A stretch of 64,000 nt of DNA from Pseudomonas chlororaphis subsp. piscium (GCF_003850345.1 NZ_CP027707.1:2294001-2358000); one strand, 5' to 3'; positions 42,467-51,608 are shown, numbered from the stretch's first letter. Numbers and translations are program-made. Notes: generated from the sequence alone by a model not told the origin.

Positions 42467-43102
42467 TCAGCGGCGCTCGAGCTTGCCGATTTCGTCCTTG
42501 GCTGCATCCAGCGCGTTGCGCAGTTGTGGCAACTGCTCCAGTTGCTGCGTGGCCTGGCTGGCCAGGGTTTTCATCTGGGCCAGGTCGCCGCTGGCGATGG
42601 CGCCATGGATTGGCGCGGCATACAGCGGATGGATTGGTGGATACGCCTGCAGGGCCGGAGCGGTTTCCTGGTGCGTTTGCAGGGTGTAGGAGGGCACCGG
42701 CCCGACCAGATGGGCCGGAACGTTTTCGACCGATACCCATTGATGGCCGTTGTAGTACTGGTAGTTGGCGACGCCGCTTTGCCAGTCTTCGTCCACCACC
42801 AACTGGATCTTGAAGGTGACGATCGAGTTGGAGCTCGGTCCGCCCTGATTGCCCTGGGCGGTCACCAGGATCTTGCTCGTGCTGGGCGGCATGACGGTCA
42901 GGTAGGTGTATTGCCCCCACACATCGGACGGCAATTCCAGGGGAGGATTGACGGCCTGGGTGATGAGCGAGGTGCCGCGCACAGTCTGGTCGGGGGTGTA
43001 GACCAACAGGTTGAGAGCAAGGCTCGGCGCGCCCGGGATCGGATTGCCGATCCGGTAGCTGAGGGGAAACAGGCCAACAGGGGACGTAGTGGAACCGGAC
43101 AT
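42467..43102 (-). CDS. DUF1842-DUF1843 protein, candidate substrate with GDL motif
   Basis: 211 residues, RBS GGAGG. DUF1842 at about residues 8-135 (LLVYTPDQTVRGTSLITQAV, DVWGQYTYL), then a Pro-rich linker, then DUF1843 at about 155-211 (HPLYAAPIHGAIASGDLAQMK, ending DEIGKLERR). A clear paralogue of the gene at 41833 but with a different linker. It is separated by 52 bases from that gene and 34 bases from the small gene upstream, so they are one transcript. Confidence 0.75.
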   Translation of the reverse strand: MSGSTTSPVGLFPLSYRIGNPIPGAPSLALNLLVYTPDQTVRGTSLITQAVNPPLELPSDVWGQYTYLTVMPPSTSKILVTAQGNQGGPSSNSIVTFKIQLVVDEDWQSGVANYQYYNGHQWVSVENVPAHLVGPVPSYTLQTHQETAPALQAYPPIHPLYAAPIHGAIASGDLAQMKTLASQATQQLEQLPQLRNALDAAKDEIGKLERR

Positions 43103-43136
43103 GATTGCCTCCAGTGCATTAGAAAATGGAACAGCC

Positions 43137-43325
43137 TTAGTGCCGTTCCAGACGGGCGACTTCCTGTGCCAACTGCTCGTAAGCGCTGCTCAGATCCTTG
43201 GATTCTTTCTGGGATTTATCGCGCTGTTTGAGCAGGGACTTCATCTGCGGCAGGTTGCCGAGGGAGATTGCTTTCTGAATCGCCACTCCATAGGGCGGAA
43301 TGACATGTTGCGAGGATGAACTCAT
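43137..43325 (-). CDS. stand-alone DUF1843 peptide with GNL variant motif
   Basis: 62 residues, first gene of the operon, RBS GGAAGG. It has only the DUF1843 domain: IPPYGVAIQKAISLGNLPQMK, ending LAQEVARLERH. The motif has Asn in place of Asp (GNL), unlike its two long paralogues. Its size is that of a RiPP precursor. It could be a substrate, or a carrier for the other two. Confidence 0.7.
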   Translation of the reverse strand: MSSSSQHVIPPYGVAIQKAISLGNLPQMKSLLKQRDKSQKESKDLSSAYEQLAQEVARLERH

Positions 43326-43600
43326 GGCGTTGCCTTCCGTGGGAGGTTGTAGAGACTGCGCTATCCGGCAGCTTTTGCAGTTAAGCAGGCCGGGCACGGG
43401 GCAAACGCAAGGGCCACCGAATAACTTCGAATAGCCGTTATCGGGAAAAAATATATTCAGGCGGGACAAGCAACTGGCGCGGCGACATAGCGCGTTTGGC
43501 AATCAGCAGGACGCGGCTTACGAAGAATAGATACAAGCGGCGGGGGGTACTTCGACTCCCGGGAGTGGGCGGAAAAGGGCAGGATCGCCCCGGCCCGGCA

Positions 43601-44197
43601 TCAGGCCACGGCACTCTGCGGCGCGCTGTGCAACAGCCGCTCCAGGGCGCCGCTGAGCAGGTGTTCCAGCAGGGTTTCGCGCTCGTGTTCGGCCAAGGGC
43701 TGTTCGGCCAGCCAGCCGGGCGCACTGTTGAGCAGGCTGGCGATGGCATGCCCGGTGGCCAGCAGCGCCGCGTCGCCGAGCCGCGGCAGCGGGCCGAGGA
43801 GCATCAGCAAACGGTGTTCATATTGCTCGCGCAACTGGCGCACGCGTTGCTGCTGGTCCTGGTTCAGGCAACCGCTGTCGCGCTCCACCAGGCGAAAATG
43901 CCGGGGCAGTTCCCGGTACAGCTTCAGGTGGGCGCGGATCAGGGTGCGCAGGCGATCGTCCGGCGCCTTGAGCCGCCGTTCGATGCGCCCCAGGGTGTCG
44001 AGCAGCTCGTCGTAGAACTCTTCGATCAAGTCCAGCAGCAGGTGCTGCTTGCTCGGGTAATGGTGATATAGCGAGCCCGGGGTCAGCCCCAGATGGCTCG
44101 CCAGCTCGCGCATGCCGACCTGGCCGAAGCCCTTGCTGGCGAACAGCTCCAGGGCCTTGTCGCGGCTTTCGGCGAAACGCGAGCAACGCTCAGCCAT
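43601..44197 (-). CDS. TetR family transcriptional regulator
   Basis: 198 residues from ATG 44197. The helix-turn-helix ALELFASKGFGQVGMRELASHLGLTPGSLYHHYPSKQHLL is complete. The C-terminal ligand domain is helical with several Leu-rich turns. The start overlaps the end of the 3-hydroxyacyl-CoA dehydrogenase gene by 8 bases, so it is transcribed with it, and a fatty acyl-CoA type ligand is plausible. Confidence 0.85.
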   Translation of the reverse strand: MAERCSRFAESRDKALELFASKGFGQVGMRELASHLGLTPGSLYHHYPSKQHLLLDLIEEFYDELLDTLGRIERRLKAPDDRLRTLIRAHLKLYRELPRHFRLVERDSGCLNQDQQQRVRQLREQYEHRLLMLLGPLPRLGDAALLATGHAIASLLNSAPGWLAEQPLAEHERETLLEHLLSGALERLLHSAPQSAVA

Positions 44198-45041
44198 AGC
44201 GGTGGAAACCACGTTCGGTCTTGCGCCCCAGGTAACCGGCGGCGACCATTTCCTTGAGCAGCGGCGCGGGCCGGTATTTGCTGTCGTTGAAGCCATCGTA
44301 GAGGGCCGCAAGGATCGCCAGCAGGGTGTCCAGGCCAATCAGGTCGGCCAGGGCCAGCGGGCCGATCGGCTGGTTGCAGCCCAGGCGCATGCCGGCGTCG
44401 ATGTCCTCGGCGCTGGCCAGGCCTTCCTGCAACACCAGGATCGCCTCGTTGATCATCGGAACCAGGATGCGGTTGACCACGAAGCCCGGGCGGTTACCGG
44501 CGGTGATCGCGACCTTGCCCAGGCGGGTGGCCATGTCCAGGGCCAGGGTGTGGGTCGCGTCGCTGGTCTGCAGGCCGCAAATCACTTCGATCAGGCCCAT
44601 CACCGGCACCGGGTTGAAGAAGTGCAGGCCGATAAAGCGCTCGGGCGCGCTGACGCTGGCGGCGAGCTGGGTGATCGACAGCGACGAGGTGTTGGAGGCG
44701 ATGACACAGGTGCTGGCAACCTGGGCGGCGATCTGTTGCAGCACCCGCAGTTTCAGCTCGAGGTTTTCCGTGGCGGCCTCGATCACCAGCTGCGCATCGA
44801 CCAGGCTGGCGTAGTCGGTGCTGGTGCGGATGCGCCCCAGAATCGCCTGTTTCTGCGCTTCGTCCAGGCCACCCTTGGCGATCTGCCGGTCGAGGTTTTT
44901 GCCCACCGTGGCCACGGCCTTTTGCAGGGCGCTGTCGCTGATGTCCAGCAAGGTCACTTCGAACCCGGCCTGGGCACAGACCTGAGCGATACCGTTACCC
45001 ATGGTGCCGGCGCCGATCACGCCGATATTCTGCAGATTCAT
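44190..45041 (-). CDS. 3-hydroxybutyryl-CoA dehydrogenase
   Basis: 283 residues from ATG 45041. The Rossmann motif GAGTMGNGIAQ (residues about 9-19), SNTSSLSI, and catalytic His in GLHFFNPVPVM followed by GNRPGFVVNRIL define the short-chain 3-hydroxyacyl-CoA dehydrogenase (Hbd/PaaH) family. It oxidises (S)-3-hydroxybutyryl-CoA with NAD(P). It is stand-alone, without a crotonase domain. The next gene in the transcript is a TetR regulator; an AraC regulator is divergent upstream. Confidence 0.9.
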   Translation of the reverse strand: MNLQNIGVIGAGTMGNGIAQVCAQAGFEVTLLDISDSALQKAVATVGKNLDRQIAKGGLDEAQKQAILGRIRTSTDYASLVDAQLVIEAATENLELKLRVLQQIAAQVASTCVIASNTSSLSITQLAASVSAPERFIGLHFFNPVPVMGLIEVICGLQTSDATHTLALDMATRLGKVAITAGNRPGFVVNRILVPMINEAILVLQEGLASAEDIDAGMRLGCNQPIGPLALADLIGLDTLLAILAALYDGFNDSKYRPAPLLKEMVAAGYLGRKTERGFHRYG

Positions 45042-45182
45042 CTTGGCTTCTCTTTCTTCGTCCGGGCGTGTCGCAGAGCAGCGCGAACGCGTCTTGCAAT
45101 GCAACCTTCGAGGCGCGAGTCTAGTGCCCGCGCCGACCCCGGCCTATGCCAAAAGCGCTCAGCCGCGCTGGCGTTTTTTGCC

Positions 45183-46226
45183 ATGTCCACAGCCACAGAG
45201 AGCAGTCATTCCATGCGGGAAAAGGATTCGGTCGCGGTCTACTTCGTGCAGGTCATGGTCCACGCCTTGCGCGAGGAGCCCGAGCGCCTGGCCGCGGTGC
45301 TGGCCGAGGCGGGCATCGATCCGGCCTTGCTCGGCCAGCCCGAGGCGCGGGTGCCGGCCAGCGCGTTCGCGGCCCTGTGGCTGATCCAGATCCGCGAGCT
45401 GCGGGACGAGTTTTTCCAGCTTGATTCCCACGGCCTGCCACCGGGGGCTTTTGCCCTGATCTGCCGTGGGCTGATCCAGGAGCCGACCCTGGAAAAAGCC
45501 CTGCGCCAGTGCCTGGCCAACTTCGGCCTGTTCCTGCGCGACTTTCGCGGCAGCCTCAGTGTGCGTGGCAAGCGCGCGGTGCTGAGCCTCGACAGCCATC
45601 CCCGCGATGAAGCCGCCGGGCGTTTTGGCGAAGAGACCTTCCTGGTGCTGATGATCAGCCTGCTGTGCTGGCTCGGCGGGCGGCGCATTCCTATCGACCG
45701 CGCCGACTTCCGTTATCCGCGCCTGTCCCTGAGCGACGATGCCTTGCTCTGGGGGCCGAACCTGACCTTCGGCGCCGAGCGCACCGAAATCGAGTTCGCC
45801 AGCCGCTTTCTGCGCCTGCCGGTGGTCCAGGACCTGGCCGCACTCAAGGTCTTTCTGCGCAGCGCGCCGCAGTGGCTGGTGATCCGTTTTCGCAACCAGC
45901 ACGGCCTGGCGACCCAGGTCTATCAACGCCTGCGCCGCAGTGATTACAGCCAATGGCCGACCCTGGAAGCCTTCGCCAGCGAAGCCGGGATCAGCCCCAG
46001 CACCCTGCGCCGGCGCCTGGAGCGCGAGGGCGTGTCCTACCAGGAAATCAAGGACGAAGTGCGCCGCGGCATGGCCGTCGAACTGCTGCGCCAGAGCCGC
46101 GCGAGCATCGGCGAAATCGCCGAACGCACCGGCTTCCAGGAGCCCAGCGCCTTCCACCGCGCATTCAAGAAATGGACCGGCGAAAGCCCCGGCCGCTACC
46201 GCGCGCGATTCCAGCCTGCGAGCTGA
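45183..46226 (+). CDS. AraC family regulator with Arabinose_bd-type N-terminus
   Basis: 347 residues from ATG 45183; the frame is open far upstream, through antisense of the dehydrogenase, and those starts were rejected. Residues about 20-210 belong to the AraC subfamily with a PF12625-like effector domain (as in OruR and related regulators); residues about 255-345 hold two HTHs, WPTLEAFASEAGISPSTLRRRL and SIGEIAERTGFQEPSAFHRAFKKWTG. It is divergent from the 3-hydroxybutyryl-CoA dehydrogenase gene and likely activates it. Confidence 0.85.
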   Translation: MSTATESSHSMREKDSVAVYFVQVMVHALREEPERLAAVLAEAGIDPALLGQPEARVPASAFAALWLIQIRELRDEFFQLDSHGLPPGAFALICRGLIQEPTLEKALRQCLANFGLFLRDFRGSLSVRGKRAVLSLDSHPRDEAAGRFGEETFLVLMISLLCWLGGRRIPIDRADFRYPRLSLSDDALLWGPNLTFGAERTEIEFASRFLRLPVVQDLAALKVFLRSAPQWLVIRFRNQHGLATQVYQRLRRSDYSQWPTLEAFASEAGISPSTLRRRLEREGVSYQEIKDEVRRGMAVELLRQSRASIGEIAERTGFQEPSAFHRAFKKWTGESPGRYRARFQPAS

Positions 46227-46249
46227 CAGGCTGGCGCGCCCACCTCAGT

Positions 46250-46873
46250 TCAAACCGTCAATCCCAACGTCTGCAACTGCCGCCGGGTCTCAGCCGCGGA
46301 CTGGTGGTGAATCGCATTCCAGCCCAGGGCCTTGGCGGCGACGATATTCGGCGCGTGATCGTCGATGAACACCAACTCCTGAGGCGCCACCTCCGGCAGG
46401 TGCGCGCGAATGCGCTGCAGGGTGGTGTGGTAGATCTCGGCATCAGGCTTGATCTGCCGCTCCTGCCCGGATACCACTATGTCGCGAAAGCGCCGCAGGA
46501 ACGGATAGTTGTCCCAGGCATAGGGGAAGGTCTCCTGGGACCAGTTGGTCAGCCCGAACAGCGGCATTTGCGACTGGTTCAGGTCTTCCAGCAAGGCCAC
46601 GCCTTCATCCAGCTGGCCGCGGAGCATCTCCGGCCAGCGTCCGTAATAGGCCTCGATCAGGGGCGCATGTTCCGGGTGTTCGGCCACCAGGCTGCGGGTC
46701 GCTTCGGCCAGCGTTCGCCCGGCGTCCTGCTGGGTATTCCAGGCCTGGGTGCAAATGGTGTCGAGGAACCATTGGCGGCGGGCATCGTCAGGGATCAGTT
46801 GGCGGTACAGATGGTGCGGATTCCAGTCGAACAGCACGCCACCAAAATCGAAAACCACAGCACGAATTGTCAT
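46250..46873 (-). CDS. HAD family hydrolase
   Basis: 207 residues from ATG 46873. Motif I is VVFDFGGVLFDW, lacking the second Asp (DxG rather than DxD), as in several HAD-IA members including YihX-type phosphatases. Motif II is FGLTNWS, motif III has Lys in RQIKPD, and motif IV is LVFIDDHAPNI. It probably acts on a sugar phosphate or related small phosphate ester. Convergent with the AraC gene. Confidence 0.8.
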   Translation of the reverse strand: MTIRAVVFDFGGVLFDWNPHHLYRQLIPDDARRQWFLDTICTQAWNTQQDAGRTLAEATRSLVAEHPEHAPLIEAYYGRWPEMLRGQLDEGVALLEDLNQSQMPLFGLTNWSQETFPYAWDNYPFLRRFRDIVVSGQERQIKPDAEIYHTTLQRIRAHLPEVAPQELVFIDDHAPNIVAAKALGWNAIHHQSAAETRRQLQTLGLTV

Positions 46874-47020
46874 GAACACGTCCTTTTGAGCGGTTGTGGG
46901 TCAGGGCGACATCCTGCGACGGCGTGCGGCGCAATGCAATTTATCGGCGGCCCAGGCCCGGTTTCCGGCGAACCGACATGCGCTGGTCGCGGCTTTTGGT
47001 GTCAGGGCCACAGCCATCCT

Positions 47021-47635
47021 TCAGTCGACAATCACCTGCTCGTTCGGGTCATCGCCCAGGCACACCGTCAGCTGTTGCCCGGCCTTGTTGAACGCACAGT
47101 TGGGCAGGGCCTGCTGCCTGATGGAGTTCAGTGGCGGGAGGATGAACAGGCTGGCCAGGATCAGCGCGCCGACGGTCTGGAGAAACAGCACATCCGTGCT
47201 AGTGGCGGCTGGCCGAGGCTTGAGACGCCCGCGCCGATACCAGTGCAGCCCGCTGAAGATAAAGCCGCAGCCGATCGCCATGGCGTAGTCCAGCTCCCAG
47301 GCTTGTGGGCTGAAGATCAGGTTGCCGTCGGCATCGTCCGGGTAATTGATCCGCCACCAAGCACCCAGCAGCAGCGGCACCAGGCCGGCGACGATCCAGG
47401 CCAGGCGAGCGCCGGGCATGCGGGTCAGCAGGGCCAGGGTCAGGCCGAGGGCGCAGAGGAGCCAGATTCCGAGGTACAGCTGAAAGCCCATGGCCCCGCC
47501 GAACAGCGTGCCGCTGACGTCCCGGGGGACGACCAGTTGCAGGTCGGCGAATACCATCAGCGCCAGCGGGGCCGCCACGGCGATTCCGCTCAGGAGGGCA
47601 TTGATCCATAACCACAGGGTGAACAGGCGACGCAT
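47021..47635 (-). CDS. integral membrane protein of unknown function
   Basis: 204 residues from ATG 47635. Four or five transmembrane helices are seen at about residues 8-30, 50-70, 75-92, 118-135 and 150-170. The C-terminus has two Cys (NCAFNKAGQQLTVCLGDD) in a likely periplasmic tail. No family recognised. The frame can extend to 47689 but the ATG chosen begins the hydrophobic domain. Confidence 0.6.
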   Translation of the reverse strand: MRRLFTLWLWINALLSGIAVAAPLALMVFADLQLVVPRDVSGTLFGGAMGFQLYLGIWLLCALGLTLALLTRMPGARLAWIVAGLVPLLLGAWWRINYPDDADGNLIFSPQAWELDYAMAIGCGFIFSGLHWYRRGRLKPRPAATSTDVLFLQTVGALILASLFILPPLNSIRQQALPNCAFNKAGQQLTVCLGDDPNEQVIVD

Positions 47636-47946
47636 GGGAGTACTCGACAAAGACAGGGAAGGGGATGGCACGGGGCGTGCCGGATTCAAGGGAATAGCAA
47701 GCCGCTGCCGATGGCGGACAGGGCCGCGTCACCAGGCTGGAATAGGCGAGTAGCTAAGGTGTCGATCAGGTGCGCAGTGCCGGGCAGCAGCATGGCTGGA
47801 CGGGCAATGATCGGGGCAGGCGCCAACACGTTTCTTCCTTGGGCGGTGTTCGGGGCGCGAAGTATGCAAGGCCGCCGCCGGTTTTGCACCAGCTGTCGTA
47901 CAGTGTCGGGCAGCAGGGCGGGGCACAGAGGCCCCGCCCGAGGGGG

Positions 47947-49719
47947 TTAGAACTGCTCCGCTTCCAGGCCGAACAGCGAGGAGCTGCCGGCGCGGATGCT
48001 CTGTTCCAGGCTGAGGATGCGCGGCAGCAGGCGGCTGAAGTAGAAGCGCGCCGTGGCCAGCTTGGCGCCGTAGAAGCTTTCGTCCTCGGCGTGCTTGTGT
48101 TCGGCCACCTGGGCCATGCGCGCCCACAGGTAGGCGTAGGCCACGTAGCCGAACAGGTGCAGGTACTCGACGCAGGCGCTGCCCACCGCGTTGGGGTTCT
48201 GCACCGCCTGCTCCCGTAGCCAGTCGCTGAGGTCTTCCAGGCGCTGCACCGCGTCCAGCAGCTCGGCGGCGTAGGCGGCGCCGGGCAGGTAGGCGTAGTC
48301 GCGGATCTCGCCGGTGAACAGGCGCAGGGCCACGCCACCGTTGCCCACCACCTTGCGGCCCAGCAGGTCGAGGGCCTGGATGCCGTTGGTGCCTTCGTAG
48401 ATCTGCGCGATGCGCACATCCCGCACCAGTTGCTCCTGGCCCCATTCGCGGATATAGCCGTGGCCGCCGAAGATCTGCTGGCCAAGGATGCAACTGTCCA
48501 GCCCGGTGTCGGTGAAGAATGCCTTGGCCACCGGGGTCAGCAGTGCCACCAGGGCCTCGGCGTTGTGCCGCTCGTGGGGCTGGTCGGCGAACTTGGCCAG
48601 GTCCAACTGCTGGCCGACGTAACTGGCGAAGGCCCGGCCGCCCTCGGTCATGGCTTTCATGGACAGCAGCATGCGCCGCACATCGGGGTGGACGATGATC
48701 GGGTCGGCGATCTTGTCCTTGGCCACCGGGCCTGCGGGCGAGCGGCTCTGGATGCGCTCGCGGGCATAGGTGCGGGCGTTCTGGTAGGCGTTCTCGGCGC
48801 AGCCGATGCCCTGGATGCCGATGGACAGGCGCTCGTAGTTCATCATGGTGAACATCGCCGCCAGGCCCTTGTTGGCCTCGCCGATCAGCCAGCCGGTGGC
48901 GCCGTCGAAGTTCAGCACGCAGGTGGCCGAGGCCTTGATCCCCATCTTGTGCTCGATGGAACCGCAGCTCACTGCGTTGGCCTGGCCCAGGTTGCCCTGG
49001 GCGTCGACCTGGATCTTCGGCACCAGGAACAGCGAGATGCCCTTGGGCCCGGCCGGGGCGTCCGGCAGCTTGGCCAGCACCAGGTGGATGATGTTTTCGG
49101 TCAGGTCCTGCTCGCCGCCGGTGATGAAGATCTTGCTGCCGCTGATCCGGTAGCTGCCATCGGCCTGGGGTTCGGCGCGGGTGCGGATGATCCCCAGGTC
49201 GGTGCCGGCATGGGCCTCGGTGAGGCACATGGAGCCGGCCCAGCGGCCTTCGTACATGGGCGGCAGGTACAGCGCCTTGAGCGCCTCGCTGGCGTGGGCG
49301 TCGATGGCCAGGCAGGCGCCGGAACTCAGGGCCGAATACAGGGCGAAACTGGAATTGGCGGCGTAGAGCATCTCTTCGAACTGCACCGCGAGCATCTTCG
49401 GCATGCCCATGCCGCCGTAGGCCGGGTTGCCGCTCAGGCCGACCCAGCCGCCCTGGATATAGGTGCCGTAGGCCTCCTTGAAACCGGCCGGGGTGCGCAC
49501 CTGGCCGTTGTCCCAGGTGGCGCCTTCCTCGTCGCCGCTGCGGTTGAGCGGGGCGATCAGCTGGCCGGTGACCTTGGCCGCTTCTTCGAGAATCGCGTCG
49601 GCGGTATCGGCATCCACCGTCTCCGCCAGGGCCGGCAGCCGGGCCCAGAGCCTGGGTGCGTTGAACACTTCATGCAGGACAAAGCGCATGTCGCGCAGGG
49701 GGGCGTTGAATTCGGGCAT
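47947..49719 (-). CDS. acyl-CoA dehydrogenase (DmdC/FadE-like, long form)
   Basis: 590 residues from ATG 49719, RBS GAGG. An N-terminal extension, the MCLTEAHAGTDLG substrate/flavin loop, KIFITGGEQD, and the C-terminal IYEGTNGIQALDLLGRK are the signature of the 600-residue acyl-CoA dehydrogenases related to 3-methylmercaptopropionyl-CoA dehydrogenase. It introduces the trans-2 double bond of acyl-CoA with FAD. It follows the acyl-CoA synthetase gene in the same direction after 123 bases, so activation and first oxidation are encoded together. Confidence 0.85.
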   Translation of the reverse strand: MPEFNAPLRDMRFVLHEVFNAPRLWARLPALAETVDADTADAILEEAAKVTGQLIAPLNRSGDEEGATWDNGQVRTPAGFKEAYGTYIQGGWVGLSGNPAYGGMGMPKMLAVQFEEMLYAANSSFALYSALSSGACLAIDAHASEALKALYLPPMYEGRWAGSMCLTEAHAGTDLGIIRTRAEPQADGSYRISGSKIFITGGEQDLTENIIHLVLAKLPDAPAGPKGISLFLVPKIQVDAQGNLGQANAVSCGSIEHKMGIKASATCVLNFDGATGWLIGEANKGLAAMFTMMNYERLSIGIQGIGCAENAYQNARTYARERIQSRSPAGPVAKDKIADPIIVHPDVRRMLLSMKAMTEGGRAFASYVGQQLDLAKFADQPHERHNAEALVALLTPVAKAFFTDTGLDSCILGQQIFGGHGYIREWGQEQLVRDVRIAQIYEGTNGIQALDLLGRKVVGNGGVALRLFTGEIRDYAYLPGAAYAAELLDAVQRLEDLSDWLREQAVQNPNAVGSACVEYLHLFGYVAYAYLWARMAQVAEHKHAEDESFYGAKLATARFYFSRLLPRILSLEQSIRAGSSSLFGLEAEQF

Positions 49720-49842
49720 TGCAGGAACCTCGTGCAAAAGTGGAGGTTGAACGGCCGGGGCCGGGTGATTCAAAAAGGCTAGACCCCGCCATGCCGACTC
49801 CCAGCAGGGCAACGGCGTGCGCGGGGTTTCTGTCTATTCAAG

Positions 49843-51465
49843 CTAGAGGTTTTTCGCCATGTCGCGCAGGACGAACTTCTGGATCTTGCCGGTGGAGGTC
49901 TTGGGCAGCTGGCTGAACACCACGGTGCGCGGCACCTTGAAGCCCGCCAGGTGTTCCCGACAGAAGGCGATGATCTGCGCCTCGCTGACCTGCTGGTGGT
50001 CGGCCTTGAGGGTGATGAAGGCGCAGGGCGTCTCGCCCCATTTCTCGTCGGGGCGGGCCACCACCGCGGCTTCCAGCACCGCCGGGTGGCGATAGAGCAC
50101 GCCCTCCAGCTCGATGGTGGAGATGTTCTCGCCGCCGGAAATGATGATGTCCTTGAGCCGGTCGCGGATCTCCACATAACCGTCCGGGTGGGTCACCCCC
50201 AGGTCGCCGGTGTGGAACCAGCCGCCCTCGAAGGCCTCGGCGGTGGCGCTGGGGTTCTTCAGGTAGCCCTTCATCACGGTGTTGCCGCGCATGAAGATCT
50301 CGCCGATGGTCTGGCCGTCGCGGGGCGTGGGTTCGAGGGTTTTCGGGTCGGCCACCATCACCCCCTCCAGGGTCGGGTAACGCACGCCCTGGCGCGACTT
50401 GATCTGCGCCCGCTGTTCCAGGGGCAACTCGTCCCAGGCGGCGTGCCAGGCGCACAGGGTCACCGGGCCGTAGACCTCGGTCAGGCCGTAGACGTGGGTC
50501 ACCTTGATACCCATTTCCTCCACCGCGCCAATCACCTTGGCCGGTGGCGCGGCCCCGGCGACCATGGCGTCGACCGGGTGATCAATGGCGGCCTTGGCCG
50601 AGTCCGGCATGTTCACCAGGGCATTGAGCACGATGGGCGCGCCGCACAGGTGCGTGACCTGGTGCTCGCGGATCAGGTTGAGGATCTTCTGCGGGTCGAC
50701 CCGGCGCAGGAATACATGCACCCCGGCCAGGGCGGTGACGGTCCAGGGGTAGCACCAGCCGTTGCAGTGGAACATCGGCAGGGTCCATAGGTACACCGGG
50801 TGGTTGCCCATGGCCCAGGTCATCTGGTTGCCCAGGGAATTGAGGTAGGCGCCGCGGTGGTGATAGACCACGCCCTTGGGGTTGCCGGTGGTGCCCGAGG
50901 TGTAGTTCAGGGCGATGGCCTGCCATTCGTCATCCGGCCACTGCCAGGCGAATTCCGGGTCGCCCTCGGCGAGGAAGGCCTCGTAGTCCAGCTCGCTGAC
51001 CGGCTGGCCTTCGCCGTACTCGGGGTCGTCGAGGTCGATCACCAGGGGCGGCTGGTCGAGCATGGCGACGGCGGCGTGGATCACTTCATGGAACTCGCGG
51101 TCGGCGATCAGCACCTTGGCCTCGCCGTGGGCCAGCATGAAGGCGATGGCCTCGGCGTCCAGGCGCACGTTGAGGGCGTTGAGCACGGCGCCGATCATCG
51201 GCACGCCGAAGTGGGCTTCGAGCATGGCCGGGATGTTCGGCAGCATCACCGCCACCGTGTCGTTCTTGCCGATCCCGCGCCCGGCCAGGGCCGAGGCCAG
51301 GCGTCGGCAGCGGCTGTAGGTCTGGGCCCAGGTGCGGCGGATCGAACCGTGGATCACCGCCGGGTAATCGGGGTAAACGGCGGCGGTGCGCTCGATGAAG
51401 CTCAAGGGGGACAGGGCGATATGGTTGACGGCCGTCGGCACGAGGCCTTGCTCGTAGATGGACAT
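49843..51465 (-). CDS. acyl-CoA synthetase (AMP-binding, DmdB-like)
   Basis: 540 residues from ATG 51465. The P-loop-like NYTSGTTGNPKG, the VYGLTEVYGP motif, FHTGDLGV, and the C-terminal lysine in KTSTGKIQK are intact. The enzyme adenylates a carboxylic acid and transfers it to CoA; sequence and neighbourhood fit the group including medium-chain and 3-methylmercaptopropionate CoA ligases. It is divergent from a sensor kinase/response regulator pair. Confidence 0.85.
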   Translation of the reverse strand: MSIYEQGLVPTAVNHIALSPLSFIERTAAVYPDYPAVIHGSIRRTWAQTYSRCRRLASALAGRGIGKNDTVAVMLPNIPAMLEAHFGVPMIGAVLNALNVRLDAEAIAFMLAHGEAKVLIADREFHEVIHAAVAMLDQPPLVIDLDDPEYGEGQPVSELDYEAFLAEGDPEFAWQWPDDEWQAIALNYTSGTTGNPKGVVYHHRGAYLNSLGNQMTWAMGNHPVYLWTLPMFHCNGWCYPWTVTALAGVHVFLRRVDPQKILNLIREHQVTHLCGAPIVLNALVNMPDSAKAAIDHPVDAMVAGAAPPAKVIGAVEEMGIKVTHVYGLTEVYGPVTLCAWHAAWDELPLEQRAQIKSRQGVRYPTLEGVMVADPKTLEPTPRDGQTIGEIFMRGNTVMKGYLKNPSATAEAFEGGWFHTGDLGVTHPDGYVEIRDRLKDIIISGGENISTIELEGVLYRHPAVLEAAVVARPDEKWGETPCAFITLKADHQQVSEAQIIAFCREHLAGFKVPRTVVFSQLPKTSTGKIQKFVLRDMAKNL

Positions 51466-51590
51466 GGTTCGGGTACCCGGTGGCTGATTGTTAGCTCTAT
51501 TGGCCGAGGCCATTTTTGCGGCACTCGGTGACTTATCCGGGAGCTTTTATATACTGCTTGGCAATGGATATGGAAGTACTACCTGAGTTG

Positions 51591-51608
51591 TATAGTATTT
51601 CTACTATA
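51591..51608. promoter_or_regulatory. inverted repeat TATAGTA-N4-TACTATA in divergent promoter region
   Basis: TATAGTA (51591-51597) and TACTATA (51602-51608) are perfect inverse copies around TTTC. A further AGTACT palindrome lies at 51575-51580. The region between the acyl-CoA synthetase and sensor kinase genes is AT-rich and must contain both promoters; the repeat is a candidate binding site for the response regulator. Confidence 0.5.

Noticed and set aside
45953..47611. 552-codon plus-strand frame
   Set aside because: It crosses the AraC gene in another frame, the HAD gene in antisense and two intergenic gaps; no domain is visible.
47729..49228. 499-codon minus-strand frame
   Set aside because: Another frame of the acyl-CoA dehydrogenase gene; the composition (Arg/Pro/Gly-rich) is not that of a protein.
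48430..49782. 450-codon plus-strand frame
   Set aside because: Antisense of the acyl-CoA dehydrogenase gene.
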